Of a stretch of DNA of 12,567 nt, positions 1 through 5,842 are shown one piece after another (within the stretch, counting starts at the first letter, position 1; each line of letters opens with the position of its first letter). Source of the stretch: Actinomycetes bacterium (GTDB taxonomy: Bacteria; Actinomycetota; Acidimicrobiia; Spongiisociales; UBA5794); the NCBI GenBank assembly GCA_024640745.1, contig JAHEEL010000050.1:1-12567 (forward strand). Direction: 5' to 3'. A program made the translations under genes and the position numbers. The notes beneath the pieces are model-generated. The model did not search any database, was not told where the DNA came from, and was given only the letters and a program-made list of their open reading frames with translations.

Positions 1-674
1 TCGCCGTGCTTCACTCCGTTGCCGCCGCCGCCGGTGCTGTGGCATGAGTTGCAGTTCGACCGAGTTGGGCGTCCGACGCTCTGCGCGGCGACGGCGAGGT
101 CACTGCCCTCTGCCGGATTTCCCGACTCGGCCTTCGCGTACTGACCCGACTGGTCGTGGCAGACCAGGCAGTCGATCTTCGTTTCGTCGGTGAAGTCGAA
201 CGTCTCGTCGGACCAGCCGTAGCCGGCATGGCACGTGGTGCATTGCGGTTCGTTGCCCTGGATTCCGGTACAGAAGTTGTTGAGCGCGTTCTTCTTCCCG
301 AGCGCGACGGGTTCGGCGCGACCCGGCAGCGAGACCGGCGGGTTCTCCCAGAGCCAGTGTTCACTGTGGAGCATCTCATCGGCGGCATCGGAGTGGCACT
401 CGAGGCAACCGACGGTGACGTCGGATCCGGTCTCGTAGGTACCGGTCATCAGCTTCGAGTGATCGGTGTGGGGGAGCGTGGTTGGCACGTTCGACCACGG
501 GTCGTCGGCGCTGGCAGCCTGCACCGAGCTGCGGACGCCGGTGAAGATGACGATGGGCCCAACGACGAGCAGGATGATCGCGATCAAGCCGATGATCCAG
601 TCACGGCGACCAGCGCTCTTGTCCGGTTCGGGCGAGGCGGGGTCCGCGTTCGGGGTCGGGTCGGAGTCGGTCAC
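1..674 (-). CDS. Octaheme tetrathionate reductase-family cytochrome c (partial, N-terminal part)
   Basis: This frame stays open from a GTG at 674-672 to the left edge, giving 224 residues with no stop. Residues 1-25 are hydrophilic and end in RR. Residues 27-47 form one hydrophobic segment, so the protein is probably anchored with the haem domain outside the membrane. Four haem c-binding CXXCH motifs follow: CLECH (90-94), CTTCH (145-149), CLVCH (169-173) and CNSCH (208-212). The surroundings LNNFCTGI, CHAGYGW, IDCLVCHDQSGQY, QSVGRPTR and GGGGN..VKHG resemble, from memory, the octaheme tetrathionate reductase (OTR) family, whose members carry eight haems; the other four would lie beyond the edge. 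OTR proteins can reduce tetrathionate and nitrogen oxyanions in vitro, but the physiological substrate is unsettled. The start is uncertain: only a weak AGG precedes 674, and another in-frame GTG lies at 704. Family call fairly sure, substrate unknown. Confidence 0.85.
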   Translation of the reverse strand, partial: MTDSDPTPNADPASPEPDKSAGRRDWIIGLIAIILLVVGPIVIFTGVRSSVQAASADDPWSNVPTTLPHTDHSKLMTGTYETGSDVTVGCLECHSDAADEMLHSEHWLWENPPVSLPGRAEPVALGKKNALNNFCTGIQGNEPQCTTCHAGYGWSDETFDFTDETKIDCLVCHDQSGQYAKAESGNPAEGSDLAVAAQSVGRPTRSNCNSCHSTGGGGNGVKHG

Positions 675-769
675 GTCCGAACCTGAGCTACGAAGATCCG
701 ACACACTGTCGGGTACCGTCCATTGTCGCCTGCAAACACCACGAGGAATCGCCTCCGTCCTTCAGGCAA

Positions 770-775
770 ATGCTA
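770..775 (-). promoter_or_regulatory. Possible -10 element for the cytochrome gene
   Basis: The minus strand reads TAGCAT here, close to a TANNNT actinobacterial -10 hexamer. It lies just downstream of the CRP-type palindrome and about 95 bp before the GTG start. No good -35 hexamer is visible, as is common for activator-dependent promoters. It is supported by position more than by sequence. Confidence 0.3.
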
Positions 776-792
776 GGAAGGGAGGCACCAAA

Positions 793-808
793 TGTGAATT
801 CCTTCACA
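793..808. promoter_or_regulatory. CRP/FNR/GlxR-type operator upstream of the cytochrome gene
   Basis: TGTGAATTCCTTCACA is a perfect palindrome in its outer six bases on each side and matches the CRP and actinobacterial GlxR consensus TGTGA-N6-TCACA exactly. It lies about 119 bp upstream of the cytochrome GTG start. On the minus strand a -10-like TAGCAT (775-770) begins about 25 bp from the palindrome centre, so a bound regulator would sit over or next to the -35 region. Whether it activates or represses, and which family member binds, cannot be told from the site alone. Confidence 0.55.
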
Positions 809-914
809 AGCGCGAAACCGCGAGAACCCCGTTTTCCAGGGGTTTACGAATCCGATTAGGGAAGATCGGCCCTATCTGTGTTCCGGCAGTTCGCCAATAG
901 GAAGCGGTCCCTCG

Positions 915-1002
915 CCTCCGGTCGGAGGTTTCTGGTCACGACTCGTCTGGTCGAGCATCAGCTCGGACGCGTCTCCCCCACGTCCGTGGGGGAGACGAAG
1001 AA
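915..1002 (-). repeat. Hairpin repeat, degenerate copy (R1)
   Basis: Read on the minus strand, this segment aligns over about 80 bp with the element after argS (3069-3247). It has a perfect 13-bp stem CGTCTCCCCCACG (970-982 with 985-997, 2-nt loop), followed by the shared GAGCTGATGCTCG core, which forms only a short 5-bp stem here because its flanks have diverged. A further CCTCCG/CGGAGG hairpin occupies 915-928. The downstream half of the complete element is not recognisable, so this looks like a truncated or decayed copy. It lies downstream of tRNA-Arg in the direction of that gene's transcription and could help end the transcript, although no T-run follows. Confidence 0.7.
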
Positions 1003-1028
1003 GCGTGCCCCAGGCAGGAATCGAACCT
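1003..1028 (-). repeat. 26-bp exact copy of the tRNA-Arg 3' end (att-like remnant)
   Basis: Positions 1003-1028 are identical to 1161-1186, which carry the T-loop, the 3' side of the T-stem, the 3' acceptor strand and three following bases of the intact tRNA-Arg gene. Both copies have the same orientation, with 132 bp between them. Nothing resembling a D-arm or anticodon arm precedes the fragment, so it is not a second tRNA gene. Its lower boundary coincides with the start of hairpin repeat R1. Duplicated tRNA 3' ends are the usual footprint of site-specific integration, but a small local duplication would look the same. Confidence 0.7.
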
Positions 1029-1163
1029 TGTCTGCTTGCCGAAGGTGGTGAGTGGGGTGACGTGGCGAGACGGTGGGAAGCGGACACGAGTGGCGTGACC
1101 GGGTGAAGGCTCGGCATGAGGTTGGGGTCGGAACGGGTCCAACCGAGTTCGGACCTTCTCGCG

Positions 1164-1235
1164 TGCCCCAGGCAGGAATCGAACCTGCGCTCCCGGCTCC
1201 GGAGGCCGGCGCTCTATCCCCTGAGCTACTGGGGC
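1164..1235 (-). tRNA. tRNA-Arg (anticodon CCG)
   Basis: The minus strand folds into a complete 72-nt cloverleaf. Acceptor GCCCCAG pairs with CTGGGGC, followed by discriminator A. The D-arm is GCTC/GAGC. The anticodon stem CCGGC/GCCGG encloses the loop CTCCGGA, giving anticodon CCG. A 4-nt variable loop follows, then the T-arm GCAGG-TTCGAAT-CCTGC. Anticodon CCG reads the arginine codon CGG. The 3' CCA is not encoded. The 5' end lies 55 bp from the argS start codon and is divergent from it, so the gene for the synthetase and one of its substrate tRNAs share a short upstream region. Confidence 0.95.
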
Positions 1236-1244
1236 GCTGAAACG

Positions 1245-1250
1245 ATTGTA
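1245..1250 (-). promoter_or_regulatory. Likely -10 element of tRNA-Arg
   Basis: The minus strand reads TACAAT, a near-consensus -10 hexamer, ending 9 nt before the mature tRNA 5' end. This would give a very short leader for RNase P to remove. A TTGCAG lies upstream but only 12 bp away, too close for a standard -35, so the -35 is unresolved. The element falls inside the 55-bp space shared with argS. Confidence 0.45.
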
Positions 1251-1290
1251 ACCTCCAGACACCTGCAACTCTCTTGGGTGGATCCGCGCT

Positions 1291-3057
1291 ATGTCCCTTC
1301 TCTCAGATCTCTCCGACCGCTTCGGCGACGCGTTCGAGACCGCCGGTGTCGAACGCGCCGCCGGCCTCGTTCTGCCGTCCCAGCGCCCGGAGCTTGCCCA
1401 GTTCCAATGCAATGGAGCGTTGGGAGCGGGGAAGCGAACGGGTCGCAATCCCCGGGAGCTCGGGCAAGAGGTCCTCGCCTCGATCGGCGATCGGTGGATG
1501 TTCGCTTCGCTCGAGATCGCCGGTCCGGGGTTCATCAACATCGTTGTCACGGACGACTGTCTCGCCGACTATGCGCAAGCAATGGCGGACGACGAGCGTT
1601 TCGCCATCGCCCAACCGGAACATCGCTGGAAGGTGATGGTCGACTACGGCGGCCCGAACATGTCGAAGTCGATGCACGTGGGTCACTTGCGAGCGTCGAT
1701 CATCGGCGAGAGCCTCAAGCGACTCTTCCGGGTGGCAGGCCACGACGTGTCCGGGGACATCCACATGGGCGATTGGGGGATGCCGATCGGACAGCTCATC
1801 ATCGAGCTCGAGCGCCGGCAGCCGGACCTGCCCTACTTCGACGAGTCCTTCACCGGACCGTACCCTGGCGAGTCTCCGGTCACCCTCGATGATCTCTCAG
1901 AGATGTATCCGGTCGTGGTTGAACGGTGCCGCGAGAACCCCGACGAAGCCGAGCGGGCTCGCCAGGCGACATTCGACCTTCAGAATGGACGCGCGGGATA
2001 CCTCGCCCTCTGGCGCCACTACCGCGACGTATCGGTCGCCGAGCAGAAGAAGGACTTCGCCGATCTCGGCGTCGAGTTCGACCTGTGGCGGGGGGAGAGC
2101 ACGGTTCACGATCGCCTCGCTCCACTCGTTGAGCGGCTTGCCGCCGACGGGGGTCTTGCCGAGGAGTCCGACGGCGCAATCGTGGTCTACGTCGACCGAC
2201 CGGATGACAAGAAGGAGATGCCGCCGCTCCTCCTCACGCGTTCGGACGGCTCGTACCTCTACTCGACCACGGACCTGGCAACTCTCGAGCAGCGTGTTGA
2301 AGAGGGCTACGACCTGATGCTCTACGTCGTCGACGCGCGTCAGGGCCTGCACTTCGAGCAGGTGTTCCGCGTTGCCAGATTGTCCGGTATCGCCGATGAC
2401 TCCGTTGGTCTCGAGCACACCGCATTCGGGACGGTCAACGGACCCGACGGGAAGCCATTCAAGACGCGCAAGGGCGGCATCCTCCGGCTCGCCGACCTCA
2501 TGGAGATCGTCACCGACGCGGCGCGAGAACGTCTCGAGGAGGCGGCGATTGCTCAGGACTATCCACCTGAGGAACGTGAGCGGATTGCTCGCCAGGTCGG
2601 ACTCGGCGCGCTCAAGTTCGGGGACCTCTCCAACCACCGGACCTCGAACTACATCTTCGACCTCGATCGTTTCACGTCGTTCGAGGGCAAGACCGGCCCC
2701 TACCTCCAGTACGGGGCCGTGCGGATGAAGTCGATCCTGCGGCGAGCGAGCGAGCTTGGCCTCGAACCCGGTCCGATCATGGCGCCAACCGTTGGCCAGG
2801 AACGCGACTTGATCTTGCGCCTGCTGCGGCTGCCCGAGGTGATCGAGCGAGCCGTCGATGTTCGGGCGCCAAACGTGCTCGCCGAGTACGCCTTTGAGAT
2901 TGCCACCGACTTCAACCGCTTCTACGAGGCCTGTCACATCCTGAGAGAAGAAGACCCGGTCCGCCAGGCTTCGTGGCTCTCCCTGGTCGATGTGACGCTC
3001 CGGACGCTCACCCTCCTCCTCGACATCCTCGGCATCGAGATCCCGGACCGGATGTGA
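1291..3057 (+). CDS. argS: Arginine--tRNA ligase
   Basis: Class I aminoacyl-tRNA synthetase (cytosolic) that activates arginine with ATP and charges tRNA-Arg. The 588-residue length is usual for ArgRS. The N-terminal Add-1 region (about 1-110) contains FQCNGALGAGKRTGRNP and GPGFINI. The catalytic core begins with GGPNMSKSMHVGHLRAS, which holds the HIGH-type motif HVGH at 129-132. FKTRKGG at 390-396 stands in the KMSKS position. The C-terminal DALR-type anticodon-binding domain begins near QYGAVRMKSILRRA (473-486) and ends NRFYEACHIL...LLLDILGIEIPDRM. The ATG start is preceded by GGTGGA with 8-nt spacing. The HVGH/KTRKGG form resembles E. coli ArgRS rather than the HIGG form I recall for mycobacteria, although the gene holds the usual actinobacterial place before lysA. 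A hairpin repeat element follows 11 bp after the stop. Confidence 0.97.
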   Translation: MSLLSDLSDRFGDAFETAGVERAAGLVLPSQRPELAQFQCNGALGAGKRTGRNPRELGQEVLASIGDRWMFASLEIAGPGFINIVVTDDCLADYAQAMADDERFAIAQPEHRWKVMVDYGGPNMSKSMHVGHLRASIIGESLKRLFRVAGHDVSGDIHMGDWGMPIGQLIIELERRQPDLPYFDESFTGPYPGESPVTLDDLSEMYPVVVERCRENPDEAERARQATFDLQNGRAGYLALWRHYRDVSVAEQKKDFADLGVEFDLWRGESTVHDRLAPLVERLAADGGLAEESDGAIVVYVDRPDDKKEMPPLLLTRSDGSYLYSTTDLATLEQRVEEGYDLMLYVVDARQGLHFEQVFRVARLSGIADDSVGLEHTAFGTVNGPDGKPFKTRKGGILRLADLMEIVTDAARERLEEAAIAQDYPPEERERIARQVGLGALKFGDLSNHRTSNYIFDLDRFTSFEGKTGPYLQYGAVRMKSILRRASELGLEPGPIMAPTVGQERDLILRLLRLPEVIERAVDVRAPNVLAEYAFEIATDFNRFYEACHILREEDPVRQASWLSLVDVTLRTLTLLLDILGIEIPDRM

Positions 3058-3068
3058 TGGGCAACACC

Positions 3069-3247
3069 AGATCTTCTCGTCTCCCCCACGCAGGTGGGGG
3101 AGACGCGGACGAGCTGATGCTCGTCCGCAGAGGTGGCCCGCGCGAGACCTCATCTTCGCGATCCAGGCCCCCAGGGCCTCCTCCGCTCCACTCCGGCCTG
3201 CGGTCGGTGCTCGCGCCTCCCCGACTGCGTGGGAGTTGCGAAGACCT
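3069..3247 (+). repeat. MITE-like palindromic element with two tandem hairpins (R2)
   Basis: A 179-bp non-coding element fills most of the argS-lysA gap. Its ends form imperfect terminal inverted repeats of nearly 40 bp: AGATCTTC...CTCCCCCACGCAG at the left, and AGGTCTTC...CTCCCACGCAG when the right end is read backwards, continuing into GGGGAG-CGCG. The left half contains two perfect hairpins sharing one base: CGTCTCCCCCAC (3078-3089 with 3094-3105, loop GCAG) and GCGGACGAGC (3105-3114 with 3119-3128, loop TGAT). A GGCCC/GGGCC hairpin follows near 3167-3179. A related inverted copy lies at 915-1002. No transposase is encoded and no clear target duplication is seen. The paired hairpins could also shield or end argS transcripts, but no U-tract follows them. 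Confidence 0.75.
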
Positions 3248-3259
3248 CGGGGGTGCGGC

Positions 3260-4525
3260 ATGAATGCGATCCCGCAGTATCTGTTGCCGGACAACTCTGT
3301 GGTCGTTGATGGACGGTTGCGAATCGGTGGTCTCGACGTGCTCGATCTCGCCGACGAGTATGGGACGCCGCTGTTCGTCTACGACGAGGAGCAGTTGCGG
3401 GCCCGATGCCGCGAGGCAGTTTCCGCCTTCGGCGATGGCGTGGCCTATGCGACGAAGGCGTTCCTCTCCATGGCGATGGCGCGGCTCGCTCACGAGGAAG
3501 GCATGCGCCTCGACGTGGCTACCGGCGGTGAGCTCTTCGTTGCGATGCACGCCGGCGTGCCGGCGAACCGGCTCGTGCTCCACGGCAACAACAAGTCGGA
3601 CGAGGAGCTCGCCGCGTCGCTCGAAGCCGGCGTCGGCCAGATCGTGATCGACTCATTCGTTGAGATCGATCGCATCGAGGCGTTGGTGGCGGGCGGCGCC
3701 AACCCACCCTCCGTGCTGGTGCGCGTGACGCCGGGGGTCGAGGCGCACACGCACGAGTACCTCCAGACCGGGATTGCCGACTCCAAGTTTGGCTTCAGTG
3801 TGGAATCCGGCGTTGCGGCGGCGGCCATCGAACGGGTTGCCGCTTCTCCTGCGATGCACCTCGACGGCGTGCATGCCCATATTGGGAGTCAGGTCTTCGA
3901 TGCCGATTCCTACCGACGGGCCGTGGCAGTTCTCGCTGAATTCGTCGGTCCGCTGAGCCTCGGCGAGTTGTCCATCGGCGGTGGCCTCGGCGTCGCGTAC
4001 GTGACCGGAGAGCACGCGCCGTCGATCACTGAATGGGCCGACACGGTGAAGGAAGCGTGCGCGAACGCCGGGATCACCTCACGCGTGACCGCGGAGCCGG
4101 GGCGGTCGATTGTGGCCGGGGCGGCCGTGACCCTCTACACCGTTGGCACGATCAAGGACATTCCGGGCATCCGGACGTACATCGCCGTTGACGGCGGCAT
4201 GAGCGACAACCCGAGACCCAGCCTCTACGGCAGCGGCTACGAGGCGTTCCTTCCGCGGGCGACCGACGCCGACCGCCCCAAGCGAGTGCGCATCGTCGGC
4301 AAGCACTGCGAGTCCGGAGACGTGATCGTCGCCGACGCGGACGTGCCGGACGACGTGGCGGTCGGGGATGTTCTCGCCACACCGGTCACCGGCGCCTATG
4401 GCCATTCGATGGGCAGCAACTACAACATGGTTCGTCGCCCTCCTGTCGTGTTCGTGCGCAACGGCGAGGCCCGCCTCGTGGTCCGACGCGAGGAATACGA
4501 CGACCTCGTGCAACGAGACGTCTGA
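3260..4525 (+). CDS. lysA: Diaminopimelate decarboxylase
   Basis: PLP-dependent fold-type III enzyme that decarboxylates meso-diaminopimelate to L-lysine, the last lysine step. From ATG 3260 the protein has 421 residues, normal for LysA. The PLP lysine is K66 in VAYATKAFLS. Other family motifs are HIGSQ (207-211), the phosphate-binding GGGLG (240-244), EPGRS (279-283), CESGD with the active-site cysteine C350, and GAYGHSMGSNYN (378-389) near the C-terminus. An upstream TTG at 3236 would add eight arginine-rich residues and begins inside the repeat element; I prefer ATG 3260, which has a weak GGGGG ribosome site 6 nt upstream. The gene lies only 12 bp after the MITE-like element, so its promoter may be partly supplied or disturbed by it. 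hom follows 27 bp downstream. Confidence 0.96.
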   Translation: MNAIPQYLLPDNSVVVDGRLRIGGLDVLDLADEYGTPLFVYDEEQLRARCREAVSAFGDGVAYATKAFLSMAMARLAHEEGMRLDVATGGELFVAMHAGVPANRLVLHGNNKSDEELAASLEAGVGQIVIDSFVEIDRIEALVAGGANPPSVLVRVTPGVEAHTHEYLQTGIADSKFGFSVESGVAAAAIERVAASPAMHLDGVHAHIGSQVFDADSYRRAVAVLAEFVGPLSLGELSIGGGLGVAYVTGEHAPSITEWADTVKEACANAGITSRVTAEPGRSIVAGAAVTLYTVGTIKDIPGIRTYIAVDGGMSDNPRPSLYGSGYEAFLPRATDADRPKRVRIVGKHCESGDVIVADADVPDDVAVGDVLATPVTGAYGHSMGSNYNMVRRPPVVFVRNGEARLVVRREEYDDLVQRDV

Positions 4526-4540
4526 ACTGGCTCACCGGTC

Positions 4541-4546
4541 TATCGT
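4541..4546 (+). promoter_or_regulatory. Possible -10 element for leaderless hom transcription
   Basis: TATCGT ends exactly 6 nt before the hom ATG, and no Shine-Dalgarno sequence precedes that start. A TANNNT hexamer at this distance is the layout expected when the transcript begins at or next to the start codon, which is common in actinobacteria. No convincing -35 is seen, and read-through from lysA would also serve. Confidence 0.35.
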
Positions 4547-4552
4547 TCCCGT

Positions 4553-5842
4553 ATGAACACAACGATCGGCGTCGGAATCCTGGGTGCAGGAACAGTTGGA
4601 GGAGCCCTCGTCGCGCGTCTCGTTGACGAGCGAAGCTCCATAGCGGCCAAGACCGGGCTCGACCTCGTTGTGCGGCGTGTTGCCGTGAAGGACCTCAACA
4701 AGCCGCGGGACTTCGTCGTTGCCGACGGCGTCTTGACCGACGATCGCAACAGCGTCATCGACGACCCGGAGATCGACCTCGTTGTGGAGCTGATGGGTGG
4801 GCGCGATCTCGCCGGCGATCTGGTACTCGCGGCACTCGAAGCCGGCAAACCGGTCGTGACGGCGAACAAGGAACTCGTTGCGTCGCGCGGCCCGGACTTG
4901 ATTGCAGCCGCGGAGCGCTCAGGTGTCGCATTCTTGTTCGAGGCCGCCGTGGGTGGCGGCATACCGATCATCCGGCCACTCTCCGAGTCGCTTGCCGGCG
5001 AACCGGTCGAGCGGGTGCTCGGCATCGTGAACGGAACCACCAACTTCATCTTGACGCGCATGGCGGAAGACGGGGCCGACTACGCCGACTCACTCGCTGA
5101 GGCGCAGGAGTTGGGCTACGCCGAGCCGGACCCGACTGCGGACGTGTCCGGGGCGGACGCCGCCGCGAAGGCGGCGATCCTCGCATCGCTTGCCTTCGGC
5201 ACGTGGGTAGGACTCGACGACGTCTACCACGAGGGCATCGACGCCCTGTCATCGGTCGACATGGCGTTTGCATCGGATTTCGGATACGCCGTCAAGCTGG
5301 TTGCCGTTGCCGAGCGGCTTGGAACGGGCGTTTCCGTCCGTGTGCACCCGGTCATGATTCCGCTGGATCATCCGCTGGCTTCGATTCGCGGTGCCACGAA
5401 CGCGATCTTCATCGAGGGACCGTCTGTCGGCGAGTTGTTGTTCTCCGGTCCCGGGGCAGGAGGCGCCCCGACGGCCACGGCCGTGCTCGGCGATGTCATC
5501 GACGCCGCTCGCGAAACGCTCGCCGGCGCGCAGGTGGCACCGCGCATCCGGTTCTCGCCGGGCGATCTCGTGCCGTTCGGCGATGTGCCGACCAAGTGGT
5601 ACATCAGGCTCGAGGTCGACGATCGTCCCGGCGTGTTGGCCCAGATTGCCGCTGCCTTTGGCAGCGCCGGTGTGTCGATCAAGTCGGTGTGGCAGGAAGG
5701 TGAAGGGAGCGAGGCACTGCTCCTCATCGTTACGCATCGTGCGCGAGAAGCAGCGCAACGTGAGGCAGCGCGAAACCTGCGCGAGGTGGAAGCGCTGCGC
5801 AATGTGGCGTCGGTGATCCGCGTCGAGAGTGACGAGCCGTGA
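4553..5842 (+). CDS. hom: Homoserine dehydrogenase
   Basis: Cytosolic NAD(P)H-dependent enzyme that reduces aspartate semialdehyde to homoserine, the branch point to threonine and methionine. Its 429 residues match the monofunctional form. The N-terminal Rossmann motif is GILGAGTVGG (8-17). TANKELVA (103-110) carries the conserved lysine K106. The catalytic region has EAAVGGGIPIIRPL, GIVNGTTNFIL and GYAEPDPTADVSGADAAAK, ending in the conserved K206. Residues about 349-427 form a C-terminal ACT domain beginning KWYIRLEVDDRPGVLAQIA, which in this family normally mediates feedback inhibition by threonine. There is no aspartokinase domain. The ATG lacks a Shine-Dalgarno and has a -10-like TATCGT 6 nt upstream. 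The stop codon overlaps the thrC start by 4 nt, so hom and thrC are probably translationally coupled. Confidence 0.96.
   Translation: MNTTIGVGILGAGTVGGALVARLVDERSSIAAKTGLDLVVRRVAVKDLNKPRDFVVADGVLTDDRNSVIDDPEIDLVVELMGGRDLAGDLVLAALEAGKPVVTANKELVASRGPDLIAAAERSGVAFLFEAAVGGGIPIIRPLSESLAGEPVERVLGIVNGTTNFILTRMAEDGADYADSLAEAQELGYAEPDPTADVSGADAAAKAAILASLAFGTWVGLDDVYHEGIDALSSVDMAFASDFGYAVKLVAVAERLGTGVSVRVHPVMIPLDHPLASIRGATNAIFIEGPSVGELLFSGPGAGGAPTATAVLGDVIDAARETLAGAQVAPRIRFSPGDLVPFGDVPTKWYIRLEVDDRPGVLAQIAAAFGSAGVSIKSVWQEGEGSEALLLIVTHRAREAAQREAARNLREVEALRNVASVIRVESDEP

Larger units (their letters stand above)
675..1163. other. Non-coding interval between the cytochrome gene and tRNA-Arg
   Basis: About 490 bases without a convincing gene. 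The interval holds the upstream region of the minus-strand cytochrome gene, a CRP-type palindrome, a small inverted repeat (828-847), a degenerate copy of the hairpin repeat also found after argS, and a 26-bp copy of the tRNA-Arg 3' end. Short open frames here translate into low-complexity, arginine- and proline-rich peptides and change frame across the repeats, so I do not call them genes. The stretch 1029-1160 between the two tRNA-derived copies shows nothing I recognise. Confidence 0.7.

Noticed and set aside
11..388. Minus-strand open frame of 125 residues rich in R, T and S at the left edge
   Set aside because: It is out of frame with the cytochrome, which shows four CXXCH motifs and a membrane anchor on the same strand; the R/T/S-rich product is a frame shadow.
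828..847. AACCCC/GGGGTT inverted repeat as an intrinsic terminator
   Set aside because: The stem is only 6 bp with an 8-nt loop and no useful T-run on either strand.
872..1117. 81-residue minus-strand open frame covering the hairpin repeat and tRNA fragment
   Set aside because: It consists of repeat and tRNA-derived sequence with no codon bias, and a similar peptide appears only from the other repeat copy.
3078..3128. Paired hairpins after argS as a classical Rho-independent terminator
   Set aside because: The stems are strong but followed by GC-rich sequence, not a U-tract. Their repeat nature explains them better, though an effect on RNA ends is possible.
3236..3262. TTG at 3236 as the lysA start
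   Set aside because: It would add eight residues encoded partly by the MITE-like element, with no spaced ribosome site. ATG 3260 gives a standard LysA N-terminus.
1897..3294. 465-residue minus-strand open frame opposite argS
   Set aside because: High GC leaves long antisense frames open. The product has no recognisable domain, while the plus strand encodes a complete ArgRS.
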